The position numbers and the translations under genes were made by a program. This document shows positions 45,501-58,323 of a stretch of DNA of 64,000 nucleotides, in pieces. Origin of the DNA: Tamilnaduibacter salinus (GTDB lineage Bacteria > Pseudomonadota > Gammaproteobacteria > Pseudomonadales > Oleiphilaceae); NCBI RefSeq assembly GCF_003096655.1, contig NZ_QEKQ01000006.1, positions 124,001 to 188,000 on the forward strand. The letters are read 5' to 3'. The notes beneath the pieces are model-generated. The model worked only from the letters and a program-made list of their open reading frames with translations, searched no databases and had not been told where the DNA came from. How positions within the stretch are numbered: the stretch's first letter is position 1; each line of letters starts with the position of its first letter.

Positions 45501-46595
45501 TTACCGCACCCGATCCGTCTGCAGGTACTGCTTGGGCAGTGAGATGCCGTCGTCGTAGAGGGTGATGCCCGAGCGCAGGCAGACGGAGAGGTTACGATGG
45601 GATTCTTCCGTTTCCGCCGGCAGCAGGTCGCCGACGGTGCGCATCTCGTCGATCAGCTCCTGCTCGGTTTCGGTCATTTTCTGCTGGGCGAACTCGCTGA
45701 TCTCCAGACCCTGCACGATCTGATACCGACCGTAGTCGCAGCGCACCGGGAAGGAGTAGAAAATGCCCTTCTCGATGCCGTAGCTGCCGTCACTGACGAT
45801 CCCCATGCTGACCCAGTCGTTCTCGGGCGTGCCGTTGATCCAGTCATACATGTGGTTGATGATCGCCTGAGCGGCCGATGCGGCACTGGAATGCCCCCGC
45901 GCATCGATGATCGCGGAGCCGCGCTTCTGGATCTTTTCGATGAACTGCTCCCGGTACCATTTCTGGTCGATCTGGCGGAATGCCGGTTCACCGTAGATGG
46001 TGGCATGACGCAGGTCGGGGAACTGAGTCGACGAGTGGTTGCCCCAGACGATGACCTGGCGGATGGCTTTGGGGTTGGCGCCCGTGCGGTTCGCCAGAAT
46101 ACCCCGGGTCCGGTTGTGGTCCAGGCGCGTCAGTGCCGTGAACTGGGCGGGGCTCAGGTCGGGCGCGTTGCGGCTGGCAATCAGCGCGTTGGTGTTGGCC
46201 GGGTTGCCCACCACCAGCACCTTCACGTCCCGGTTCGCATGCTCATTGATGGCCTTGCCCTGCTTGGCAAAGATCGGGGCGTTGGCGGTGAGCAGCTCGC
46301 TGCGCTCCATACCCGGTCCGCGCGGCTTGGCGCCAATCAGCATCACATAGTGGGCGCCGACGACCCCTTCCTCAATGTTGTCGTGCAGGCTGATGCTGTG
46401 AAGCAGCGGAAAAGCGCAGTCTTCCAGCTCCATGGCGATACCGCGCAGAGGCTCCATGGCCTCCGGCATTTCCACCAGTTGCAGGATGACCGGCTGATCG
46501 TGGCCGACCATCTCGCCCGTTGCGATCTTGAACAGCAGCGAGTGACTGATGCTGCCGGCGGCCCCAGTGACCGCGATTCGAACCGGACGTCTCAT
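45501..46595 (-). CDS. mdh: Malate dehydrogenase
   Basis: A 364-residue NAD-dependent malate dehydrogenase of the cytosolic-like type 2 group. The N-terminal nucleotide-binding VTGAAGSISHSLL, the substrate loop AKPRGPGMERSELL, VVGNPANTNALI, and catalytic VIWGNHSSTQFPD are all present. The usual core ends near residue 320. A 44-residue tail (VGDLLPAETEESHRNLSVCL ...) extends beyond that. It is monocistronic, with a 144-base gap upstream that contains no other gene. Confidence 0.93.
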   Translation of the reverse strand: MRRPVRIAVTGAAGSISHSLLFKIATGEMVGHDQPVILQLVEMPEAMEPLRGIAMELEDCAFPLLHSISLHDNIEEGVVGAHYVMLIGAKPRGPGMERSELLTANAPIFAKQGKAINEHANRDVKVLVVGNPANTNALIASRNAPDLSPAQFTALTRLDHNRTRGILANRTGANPKAIRQVIVWGNHSSTQFPDLRHATIYGEPAFRQIDQKWYREQFIEKIQKRGSAIIDARGHSSAASAAQAIINHMYDWINGTPENDWVSMGIVSDGSYGIEKGIFYSFPVRCDYGRYQIVQGLEISEFAQQKMTETEQELIDEMRTVGDLLPAETEESHRNLSVCLRSGITLYDDGISLPKQYLQTDRVR

Positions 46596-46739
46596 GGGAT
46601 CACCTCATTGCAAACCTTGAAAACCGTGGCTCTACGAGAGAACCGCCATCAAACGAGATGCCGATGGCAGTGTCAAGCGACTGTCATCATTCTGGTGCAC
46701 ACGGGCCTGGCCGGCTGGTCCGGAAGCGACACGCGCCGG

Positions 46740-49700
46740 TCAGGCCGGTTCCGGGTGTCGGGGCCGGACCAGCTTCACGCAGACTGCGGGCACCACCAGC
46801 AGCGTCAGCACCGTCGCGGCCAGCAGGCCGGAGATGATCGCCCAGGCCATGGGAGGCCAGAGCGTGGAACTGGAAAAGGCCAGCGGCAGGAGCCCCGCCA
46901 CCGTCGTGCCGGTGGTCAGCAGGATGGGACGCGTGCGCTCCTCGACGGCCCGCCGGACGGCATCGCGGATGGGGTGTCCTTCCTCGAGCTTCCGATCCAT
47001 CACATCCAGCAGCACGATGGCGTTGTTCACCACGATCCCCACCAACGCGATCACGCCCAGCAGCGACTGGAACCCAAACGGATTGCCCGACAACACCAGC
47101 CCCGGGAAGATCCCCACGGCCGCCAGTGGCACCGTCAGCAGGACAATGCCCACACGCACGAAGGAGTTGAACAGCAGCAGCAGGAAAAACAGCAATAGCA
47201 GCACACCGATCGGTGCGGTCGTCAGAAGCGCGTTATTGGCCTCGTCCGAGCCCTCCGCATCACCGCCATACGCCATTCGGGTGCCTTCGGGCAGCGGGTG
47301 GTCGGCCAGATACTGTTCCAGCGAGTCCAGTGCCTGACTGAAGCTGTGCCCGGTTTTGAGGTTGGCGGTCACGGCGTTGACCCGGACACCGTCCCGCAGG
47401 AACCGGGAGGCCGGCTCCCAACGCGTTTCCAGAGTCGCGACAGCGGACAGGGGCACGGCCTGGCCCTGATCGTTGTACAGGTTGATCGACAACAGGCGCG
47501 GTAACGACAGCGCCGTCCCCTCCCGGGAGCGCAGGACCATGGGGATCGGATCGTCTTCCTGCCGGTAACGCTCGGCAACGGCACCGAAGCTCTGTCCGTA
47601 AAGGCTCTGGGCCACATCCGCCCGGCTGATGCCGTAACGTGCGGCTATGGCGTCGTCCACATGGATGGCGACGCTCGGCACCCCCGGGTCCAGATCGTGA
47701 CGCACATCGACCGTGCTGCTGGCCTGCCTCAGACCGGCATAGACGGTCTTGACCGCCTCGGCTCGTTGATCGTCACTGGCGTTGTAGAGGCGTACTTCCA
47801 CGGGCGCCACCCTCGGTGGCCCCTGGCCAAGAATGCCGACGCGAACGTCCAGCTCCGGGAAATTCTCACGGGTTTCCTCGCGAACCTGTCGGACCAGCGC
47901 GGTGGTGTCTTCCAACGTCGGCGTTTCGACAACGATCCGACCCCGATTGGCGGCACGCGGATAGCGGCTGAGGTTGTAATAGAAGGTGGGGCCGGCAAAT
48001 CCGACAAAACGGTGAACGGTCAACACATTCGGCTTCTGGCGAATGGCCCGCTCCAGATCGGCTGACAGCTCGGCGGTACGGGCGATGTCCGTGCCTTCCG
48101 GCGTGAACAGCTCGACGACCACCCTGGGTCGATCCGCGTTCGGGAAGAACTGCTGCTTCATGAACGGCGTCATGCCAAGGCTGATCGCCACCATGACGCC
48201 CCCGATCAGGATCAGCCCGCCCGGCATGCCCGCAACCCGGGCGCCCAGCCACCGGGACAGGCCCGCCAGCCGGTCTCGACCGGCCTGATTGCGGGGCTTG
48301 AGGAAGCGCACCGCCAGCATGGGCACGACCGAAATCGCCAGCAGATAGCTGACCGACAGGGTCAGCATGATCATGACCGGCACACCGCGCGTGAAGTCGG
48401 CCGTACCGCCCTTGGCCAGCAGCAGCGGGGCAAACGCGGCGATCGTGGTCCCCGTGGAGGCACCCAGCGGGCCCGCCAATTCCCGGACCGACCGCTGGAA
48501 CACCTCCGACCGGGACCGACCATGATCGAGCCCCGACTGAATGCTCTCGACCATGACGATGGCGTTATCAATCAGGATACCCAGCGAGATCACCATGCCA
48601 ATCACGGCAATCTGGTGAAGAACGCCGCCACCCATGTCGTAGAGCCCGACACTGATCATCGCCACCATCGGCAGGATCGAGGCCACCAGCAGCCCCATGC
48701 GCAGGCCCATCCCCGTGAACACCACCGCCACGATGATCACGACCGCCAGCACCAGACTCCAGGCCAGGTTTTCCAGACGCTCCTCCACCTTGTCCGGCTG
48801 GAAGAACATCTCATCGATGCTGTAGGGCTCGAACTCCCCGCGAATCGCCTCGATGCGCTCGCGGACCCGCTCGCCAAACCGGATCGCGTCCGTCGTGCCC
48901 TCCTCCATAATCAGGTTCAGCAGCACCACCCGTTCGCCGTCGAGCCAGGCTTCCGGCTGGCGAGGCTCCGCCGGCCCCCGCCAGACATCAGCGGCAGCGG
49001 CCAGAGGCACCTGAGAGCCGTCGGGTAAGGCAATGGGCGTGGCGCGGATCGCCTCTAGGCTCTGGAATTCGCTATTGGGCAGAATCGACAGCCGCCGCCC
49101 ATCCACGACCACAAACCCGCCAGGCGTGGTCTGATTGCGCCGGGACAGGGTGTTGAGAATGCGCGCGGGCGAGATACCAAGCCGGTACAGCGCCGCATCG
49201 TCCAGCGCCAGTGTGATCTGCTCGTCGGCGTCCCCATCGAGCTCAATACGCGAGAGACCGGGGATGTCCGAGAGATTCTGTTTGAGCCGCTCGGCCACCC
49301 CGGTCAGTTCGGTGACCGACGGCGAGCCGCTGACAGCCAGAGTGACCGCCGGGATGTCGATGATGCGGTCATCCAGGCTGATCGCCCCCACATCGTCGGG
49401 AAACTCCTGCCGGGCCCGGTCGATGGCCCGGCGAACCCGATCCCAGGCCTTGTCGGTTTCGTAGATCGTGTCCTGCAGCCGGATGTTGGAGATTGCCACA
49501 CCGGTGCGCGCCGTGCCCCGGGCAAAATCGACCTCTTCCACCTGCAGGAGTTCGTCAGCCAGTGGCCTCAGTATCAGCCGCTCCACGTCATCAGCGCTTG
49601 CACCCGGGTAACTGACGGTCAGGATGGCGGCCCGGTAGGGAAAGCTGGGGTCTTCCTGACGGGGCATGGTGTTGTAGGCGGCAATGCCCAGCAGGCACAG

Positions 49701-49754
49701 CATGGTCACCACCATGCCCAGCAATCGGCGGTTGCGGAGCAGGCGGTCGATCAT
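46740..49754 (-). CDS. RND efflux pump inner-membrane transporter (AcrB/HAE1 type)
   Basis: A 1004-residue resistance-nodulation-division transporter with the 12-helix plan: one N-terminal helix, a large periplasmic loop, six helices (about 325-540), a second loop and five helices (about 830-990). SYPGASADDVERLILRPL and GILIDNAIVMVESI segments fit the HAE1/AcrB superfamily, although no tight match to AcrB, MexB or VexB families was tried. It shares a 4-base overlap with the adaptor gene. Likely exported compounds are unknown. Regulated probably by the divergent TetR protein. Confidence 0.9.
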   Translation of the reverse strand: MIDRLLRNRRLLGMVVTMLCLLGIAAYNTMPRQEDPSFPYRAAILTVSYPGASADDVERLILRPLADELLQVEEVDFARGTARTGVAISNIRLQDTIYETDKAWDRVRRAIDRARQEFPDDVGAISLDDRIIDIPAVTLAVSGSPSVTELTGVAERLKQNLSDIPGLSRIELDGDADEQITLALDDAALYRLGISPARILNTLSRRNQTTPGGFVVVDGRRLSILPNSEFQSLEAIRATPIALPDGSQVPLAAAADVWRGPAEPRQPEAWLDGERVVLLNLIMEEGTTDAIRFGERVRERIEAIRGEFEPYSIDEMFFQPDKVEERLENLAWSLVLAVVIIVAVVFTGMGLRMGLLVASILPMVAMISVGLYDMGGGVLHQIAVIGMVISLGILIDNAIVMVESIQSGLDHGRSRSEVFQRSVRELAGPLGASTGTTIAAFAPLLLAKGGTADFTRGVPVMIMLTLSVSYLLAISVVPMLAVRFLKPRNQAGRDRLAGLSRWLGARVAGMPGGLILIGGVMVAISLGMTPFMKQQFFPNADRPRVVVELFTPEGTDIARTAELSADLERAIRQKPNVLTVHRFVGFAGPTFYYNLSRYPRAANRGRIVVETPTLEDTTALVRQVREETRENFPELDVRVGILGQGPPRVAPVEVRLYNASDDQRAEAVKTVYAGLRQASSTVDVRHDLDPGVPSVAIHVDDAIAARYGISRADVAQSLYGQSFGAVAERYRQEDDPIPMVLRSREGTALSLPRLLSINLYNDQGQAVPLSAVATLETRWEPASRFLRDGVRVNAVTANLKTGHSFSQALDSLEQYLADHPLPEGTRMAYGGDAEGSDEANNALLTTAPIGVLLLLFFLLLLFNSFVRVGIVLLTVPLAAVGIFPGLVLSGNPFGFQSLLGVIALVGIVVNNAIVLLDVMDRKLEEGHPIRDAVRRAVEERTRPILLTTGTTVAGLLPLAFSSSTLWPPMAWAIISGLLAATVLTLLVVPAVCVKLVRPRHPEPA

Positions 49755-50824
49755 CGCCGCACCTCCACCGGATCACCGTCCAGCAGTTTTGTCATGCCCG
49801 AATAGACGACCGGCTCGTCCGCCGACAACGCCCCGGATTCGATCGCGACCCGCTCACCGATGATCCGGTCAACCGTCACAGACACCCGCTGCACCTTCCC
49901 GTCCCGAACGACGAATACGCTGGTGCCGCCGGATGAGCGCATAACCGACAGCAACGGCACTGTCAGGCTCGCCCGCAATCGGGGCTGGACGCCCACTTCG
50001 ACGGGAAGCCCCACGCTCAGGCTGTCCTTGGGCAACGCCACCAGAATCGGGTGCAATTCACCACGCACCGAACCGGGCTGGGCAATCTCGACCACCCTGC
50101 CGTCGACGGAACCGGCATCGCGGTTCTGGACGGACCAGACCGGCAACGTCTGGCCCCGTTCAACCTGCCCGAGCAGATAGGCGGGCACACGGATTTCCAC
50201 TTCCCGGCCATCCGGGGAGGACAGGCGCATGACCGGCTGGCCGACACCCACAAACTCGCCCTCTTCCACCATCAACGCTTCCACCCGACCTCCGAATGGC
50301 GCCGTCAAGGCACTTTCAGCGACCATCTGGTCGGCTTCGGCGAGCGAGGCACGTGCGGTGGCGACGCTGGCCTTGAGACTGTCGCGGCGGGCTTTCAGCT
50401 GCTCCAGATTCTGCTCGGAGACGACGCCGCGCTCATAGAGACGCCGCGACCGCTTGAGTTCGCGTTCCGCCTGGGCCAGCTGGGTCTTGAGTTCATCCAG
50501 TCGCGCCTCGGCCGAATCCCGCCCCGGCTCCAGACCGGGGTTGTCGACCCGGGCCAGCACCTGACCCGCCGCGACCCGCTCGCCCAACTCCACCTGCCGG
50601 TCCGTCAACGTACCGCTGACCTGGAACGTCAGCGTCGCCCGCTGGCGGGCCTGAACAATGCCGGCAAATCGCAGTGGTGCGGCGGATTCGCCATTGGCGG
50701 TGACCGGTGCCGTGCGCACCGTCACCGGTTCGGGCGCCGGCGTCTGGGCCGGACTCACGGCACTGAAAGCCAGCAACAGAAACGGCAGGAGTCGAAAGCA
50801 GCGGAGCATGTCAGTCACCTTCAT
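49751..50824 (-). CDS. RND efflux pump periplasmic adaptor (MFP)
   Basis: A 357-residue membrane fusion protein. A signal peptide ends near residue 26 (VSPAQ). The flat order is beta-barrel and lipoyl (RQATLTFQVSGTL, VAAGQVLARVDNPG), alpha-hairpin coiled coil (about 85-155) and membrane-proximal domain. It links the pump to an outer-membrane channel encoded elsewhere. ATG at 50824 is used; ATG at 50809, which has GAAGGTGAC directly before it, is a good alternative. No lipobox cysteine. Confidence 0.88.
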   Translation of the reverse strand: MKVTDMLRCFRLLPFLLLAFSAVSPAQTPAPEPVTVRTAPVTANGESAAPLRFAGIVQARQRATLTFQVSGTLTDRQVELGERVAAGQVLARVDNPGLEPGRDSAEARLDELKTQLAQAERELKRSRRLYERGVVSEQNLEQLKARRDSLKASVATARASLAEADQMVAESALTAPFGGRVEALMVEEGEFVGVGQPVMRLSSPDGREVEIRVPAYLLGQVERGQTLPVWSVQNRDAGSVDGRVVEIAQPGSVRGELHPILVALPKDSLSVGLPVEVGVQPRLRASLTVPLLSVMRSSGGTSVFVVRDGKVQRVSVTVDRIIGERVAIESGALSADEPVVYSGMTKLLDGDPVEVRR

Positions 50825-50851
50825 CGGAAGTCACACGCGGAGGTTTTACTG

Positions 50852-50894
50852 GACATCATGTCATTTTTTGACAGACTGTCAATGACAGAGTGTC
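50852..50894. promoter_or_regulatory. Three GACA-N3-TGTC operator units (pump/TetR divergent promoter)
   Basis: Three copies of an 11-base palindrome: GACATCATGTC (50852-50862), GACAGACTGTC (50870-50880, within the larger perfect TTGACAGACTGTCAA) and GACAGAGTGTC (50884-50894). Centres are 18 and 14 bases apart. They lie between the divergent adaptor and TetR genes. A TATAAT for the TetR gene is at 50904-50909. They are likely binding sites for the TetR protein. Confidence 0.7.
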
Positions 50895-50945
50895 AAAGCA
50901 CGTTATAATGCGCGGGCGTTCAATCTCACCGACCGGAATCACTGA

Positions 50946-51587
50946 ATGAGCAATCACCAGAAACGGCGCGAACAGGAGAAGCAGGACCGGCGCGATGCCA
51001 TCCTCGATGCGGCGGAAGTGGTGTTCTGCCAGCAGGGCTACCACCGCACCTCCATGGACGACATTGCGCGGGGAGCCATGGTCAGCCGGGCCCTGCTGTA
51101 CGTTTACTTCACCGACAAGGCCGCCATTCAGCGAGGCATCATGCTACGCGCGGCCGAGCGATTGCGGGAGCGATTCCGGGAAGCACTGGACTCAAGGAAG
51201 ACGGGACTGGAGCAGATCGGCGCCATGGGACAGTCCTACTACCATTTCTATCTGGAGGAACCCAACTACTTCGCCGCACTGACCGAGGCGACAACCGCCA
51301 TGCAGGAAGCGGGGGAAGACGAAGCCGACACCATGGTCTGTTCCGAACAGGCCACCATGCACATGATGGTGGAGGCGCTGGAAAACGGCCTGAAGGACGG
51401 CACGCTCTCCAGAGAGCGCGTGTCCGACCCGTTCCAGACCGCACTTTACCTGCGGGGCGCCCTCCACGGCGTGATCATGATGGTGCAGCAGGAAATGGGC
51501 GAATCCGGCCCCCTGGCCGAACACTCCGGCGATGCGCTGATTGCCCATACGATGGCGATGCTGACGCATTCGTTGAAGGCTGATTAA
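50946..51587 (+). CDS. TetR/AcrR family regulator of the RND pump
   Basis: A 213-residue TetR-type repressor. The N-terminal DNA-binding domain (AILDAAEVVFCQQGYHRTSMDDIARGAMVSRALLYVYFTDK, seen as AAEVVFCQQGYHRTSMDDIA and SRALLYVYF) is standard, followed by an all-helical ligand domain. It diverges from the adaptor-pump operon and shares the triple operator region, so autoregulation and pump control are likely. Inducer unknown. Confidence 0.9.
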   Translation: MSNHQKRREQEKQDRRDAILDAAEVVFCQQGYHRTSMDDIARGAMVSRALLYVYFTDKAAIQRGIMLRAAERLRERFREALDSRKTGLEQIGAMGQSYYHFYLEEPNYFAALTEATTAMQEAGEDEADTMVCSEQATMHMMVEALENGLKDGTLSRERVSDPFQTALYLRGALHGVIMMVQQEMGESGPLAEHSGDALIAHTMAMLTHSLKAD

Positions 51588-51823
51588 CGAATTCGCCGCG
51601 GAATAATGACGACTTTGCCGCGGAAACCGCGGAAAGGCGCGGAATAAAGAGAACGACAGGTTAGAGGGCTTGATTCGCTGCTTCTTTTCGCGCCCCAGAG
51701 GGCGCTTTCCGTGTTATTCGGTGTTATTCCGTGGCAAACCCATCATTTCTTTCCGCGTCCTTCCGCGGTTTCCGCGGCGAATCTTTTTTCAGTGTTTTTC
51801 GGTGAATTCCGTGGCAAACACCG
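51588..51823. repeat. Convergent-junction inverted repeat, copy 5 (compound)
   Basis: The gap between converging TetR and astB genes. Left arms: ATTCGCCGCGGAATAATG (51591-51608) and GCCGCGGAAACCGCGGAAAG then GCGCGGAATAAAG (51617-51649). Right arms: CTTTCCGTGTTATTCGGTG then TTATTCCGTGGCAAA (51706-51738), CTTTCCGCGTCCTTCCGCGG then TTTCCGCGGCGAAT (51749-51782), and CAGTGTTTTTCGGTGAATTC then CGTGGCAAA (51790-51818). It looks like two or more elements stacked on each other. Confidence 0.83.
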
Positions 51824-53167
51824 CTACCACTGGAACTCGTAGATTGACCCCAACCCAAGAATCCCGGTCAGTTCATCCAACGCGTGGCGGCTTTCTTCCA
51901 GGAGCATCGGATCGGCCAGATCGTCCGGGGTGATTTCGTCGCGGTAGTGACCTTCGACCCATGTGACCAGTCGCTTGTAAAGGGAATCGGTCAGCAGGAT
52001 GCCGTCGTGCATGGCGGCAATCTCGTCGCCGGTGAGCACCACTCGCAACCTCAGGCACGCTGGTCCGCCGCCGTTGCGCATGGACTGGCGCAGGTCGGCC
52101 ACTTCGACACTGGTGATCGGGCCGTCCGAGGCCATCAGTCGATCCAGGTAGGCTTTCACGCTGGCCGTTTCCTGACACTCACCGGGTACCAGCAGTGTCA
52201 TGCCCCCATCCGGCCCGGTCAGAAGCTGGCTGTTGAACAGATAGGACGACACGGCGTCGCCCATCGGCACGTCCGAGGCCGGCACCCGGACCGTCCGCAG
52301 GTCGCCGTTGGGCATCGCGGCGTTCAGGTCGTCCAGCAGACGCGGCTCATCGAGGAAGGCCTGCTCGTGGTAAAACAGCGCGTTGCCGTTGCCGACGGCA
52401 ATCACATCGTTATGGAACACGCCGGCATCAATGGCGGCCGGGTTCTGCTGTGCAAACACCGTCCGCCCGTCGTGCAACCCATGCATCCGGGCAATCGCCT
52501 GTGAGGCTTCCAGTGTCTGGCGGGCGTTGTAGCGTGACGGTTTCGGTGCGCTCGCATCAAAGCCCGACCGACCGTAGACGAACAGCTCCACACCGGGCTC
52601 GCCGTACTGCGAGCAAAGCCGTGTGTGGTTGGCCGCGCCCTCGTCGCCGAATGCACTCACCGGCGGCAGCGAATGATGGTGCGCGAAATAGGCCTCGTCC
52701 GTGAAGATCGCTTTCAGCGCTCGCCCAGTCACATCGTGCTCGATGGAGCGGTGGAACTTGTCGTTCAGGTTCGCCGGTGTGAAATGCACCCGATGATCCC
52801 GGGTGTCGGCGCTGGGCGATACCGTTGCGGCATTGGCCGTCCACATAGCCGACGCCGAGCTGACAGCCGCCAGCAGTGAGGGCTGCTGTTGTGAAACCTG
52901 CCGCAGCACATCGGCGTCCGACCCGGAAAAACCCAGGTGACGCAATGTCGGCAAATGAGGCCGTTCGTGAGGCGGCAGAACCCCCTGCAGGAAGCCCCTG
53001 TCAGCCAGGCGCTTCATCTTCGCCAGGCCCTGCAGGGCCGCCTCACGGGGGTTCGATACGGCATTGCGGTTGGACTGGGACGCCACATTGCCGGACGACA
53101 GCCCCGCATAGTTGTGGGTGGGGCCGACGATGCCGTCAAAGTTGGCTTCCTGGGCGGGCTGGCTCAT
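51824..53167 (-). CDS. astB: N-succinylarginine dihydrolase AstB
   Basis: A 447-residue amidinotransferase-fold enzyme of the AST pathway, hydrolysing succinylarginine to succinylornithine, CO2 and two NH3. The [21 protein letters not shown] start and the nucleophile Cys near the C-terminus ([13 protein letters not shown]) are diagnostic; the active-site histidine lies in [12 protein letters not shown]. It is the last gene of the astCADB operon on this strand, 16 bases after astD. Confidence 0.96.
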   Translation of the reverse strand: MSQPAQEANFDGIVGPTHNYAGLSSGNVASQSNRNAVSNPREAALQGLAKMKRLADRGFLQGVLPPHERPHLPTLRHLGFSGSDADVLRQVSQQQPSLLAAVSSASAMWTANAATVSPSADTRDHRVHFTPANLNDKFHRSIEHDVTGRALKAIFTDEAYFAHHHSLPPVSAFGDEGAANHTRLCSQYGEPGVELFVYGRSGFDASAPKPSRYNARQTLEASQAIARMHGLHDGRTVFAQQNPAAIDAGVFHNDVIAVGNGNALFYHEQAFLDEPRLLDDLNAAMPNGDLRTVRVPASDVPMGDAVSSYLFNSQLLTGPDGGMTLLVPGECQETASVKAYLDRLMASDGPITSVEVADLRQSMRNGGGPACLRLRVVLTGDEIAAMHDGILLTDSLYKRLVTWVEGHYRDEITPDDLADPMLLEESRHALDELTGILGLGSIYEFQW

Positions 53168-53183
53168 AGCGGCTCCAGAGTGA

Positions 53184-55723
<2,540 letters not shown>

Positions 55724-55728
55724 GAAAT

Positions 55729-56955
<1,227 letters not shown>

Positions 56956-57050
56956 TTATTCGGGTGGGTTGTTCATTCAGGCCAATGCCACAAGATTAGC
57001 GCACCAAACGGGGGCCCGAAAGGATGAGACGGTCGCCGGCGGCTCCCCAA

Positions 57051-57668
57051 TCAGGACTTTTGCCAGCAATAGACGCGCATGGGAGGAATGTTGAGGAACT
57101 CGGTGCTGACATGGGGGCTCCCCATGACCGGCGAGGTCCGATCCGCCACATCGCCCCGAAACTGGTAGGCCACGAAGCGCCCGCCGGGCGCGAGGCTGTC
57201 ACGAATGGATTCGGCGATCCGGCCACCCACGCTTTCGGGAATGGCGGAAAACGGGATGCCGGAGATCACCGCATCCGGAGCGCCCAGACCATGCTCTGCC
57301 AGAATGGCAGGGAGGTGCTCGGCACTGCCGTTGTGGTTGACCAGTCGGTCGTCGCCGATCCGGTCCAGCAGGGACACGAAATCGGCGCTCATCTCGATCG
57401 TCAGCAATCGGGCGTTGGTTCCCAGCCGTTCAAGAAACGCCCGGGTGGTGCCGCCGGTACCAGGCCCCAGCTCGACGACCAGCTCGGCCTGCTCCAGCCC
57501 GGCCGCCGAGACGATACGGCGCTCCAGAAACCGGGAGCTGGGAATCACGGAGCCGACCTGCTTGGGTTCTTTCAGGAAGCCCCGGAAGAAATCAATGGCG
57601 CGGACATCGCGCCCCGATCCTGAGTCGTCATTCTCCATGACCGACGGTTTCACCTCATCGTTGTTCAT
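57051..57668 (-). CDS. SAM-dependent methyltransferase (PmtA/rRNA-dimethylase-like)
   Basis: A 205-residue class I methyltransferase. The AdoMet-binding motif VVELGPGTGGTTRAFLERL and the GIPFSAIPE motif fit the phospholipid N-methyltransferase / KsgA-like group that includes PmtA. The start at 57668 follows the DedA stop by 23 bases. It might methylate lipid headgroups; the pairing with a DedA lipid-flippase-like protein gives mild support. Confidence 0.78.
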   Translation of the reverse strand: MNNDEVKPSVMENDDSGSGRDVRAIDFFRGFLKEPKQVGSVIPSSRFLERRIVSAAGLEQAELVVELGPGTGGTTRAFLERLGTNARLLTIEMSADFVSLLDRIGDDRLVNHNGSAEHLPAILAEHGLGAPDAVISGIPFSAIPESVGGRIAESIRDSLAPGGRFVAYQFRGDVADRTSPVMGSPHVSTEFLNIPPMRVYCWQKS

Positions 57669-57691
57669 AGCAGTCGTTCTTCTATCATTAA

Positions 57692-58255
57692 TCAGGGCGT
57701 GGGCCTGCGCCACCAGTGGAAATAGAAAACATAAGCCAGCACCGCGCCGACGACGCTGCCGACCACCCACATATTATATTCCGCGTACTCCTGAAAAAAC
57801 CGTTCAACCGAACGGCCGAAGAAGTAGCCCAGGCCGGACATCATCCCCGTCCACAACAGCGTACCTACCAGGTTGAGGCTGTGAAACGTGATCGGGCGGA
57901 CACCGCTCGACCCGATCGCGAAGGGCGCAACACTGCGCATGCCGTACAGAAAACGATAGAAGAGGATGATCAGATAGCGGTGGCGGTGGAGGCGGTCCGC
58001 GAAACGATAGTAGCGCTCGCGCCAGGACTCGGACCGGCGCTTCATGAAAGCCCGGCCATGCCAGCGGCCCATATAATAAATGAACGTCTCACTCGCGTAG
58101 GTGCCCAGCGCACCGAGCGAAAACACCGCCGGATAGGACAGGTAGCCTTTCTGCGCAAAGAGACCAGACAGCAACAGCACAGCCTCGCCCTCAACGATCG
58201 TTCCGATGAAGACGGCGATGTAACCAAACTGCTGGATGAGTGAGACGTAGTCCAC
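57692..58255 (-). CDS. DedA family membrane protein
   Basis: A 187-residue inner-membrane protein of the DedA/VTT family (SNARE-associated). The EGEAVLLLSGLFAQKG and FYRFLYGMRSVAPFAIGSSGVRP segments, with the conserved Glu and Arg, are typical. DedA proteins translocate polyprenyl or phospholipid carriers and affect membrane potential. It reads the same way as the methyltransferase downstream, probably on one transcript. Confidence 0.87.
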   Translation of the reverse strand: MDYVSLIQQFGYIAVFIGTIVEGEAVLLLSGLFAQKGYLSYPAVFSLGALGTYASETFIYYMGRWHGRAFMKRRSESWRERYYRFADRLHRHRYLIILFYRFLYGMRSVAPFAIGSSGVRPITFHSLNLVGTLLWTGMMSGLGYFFGRSVERFFQEYAEYNMWVVGSVVGAVLAYVFYFHWWRRPTP

Positions 58256-58323
58256 GGTGAATTCCTGTTGCCGGCGACCCTCGGGCTATCACGGAGGCTA
58301 ACCGATATAGGCCGTTTTGACGA

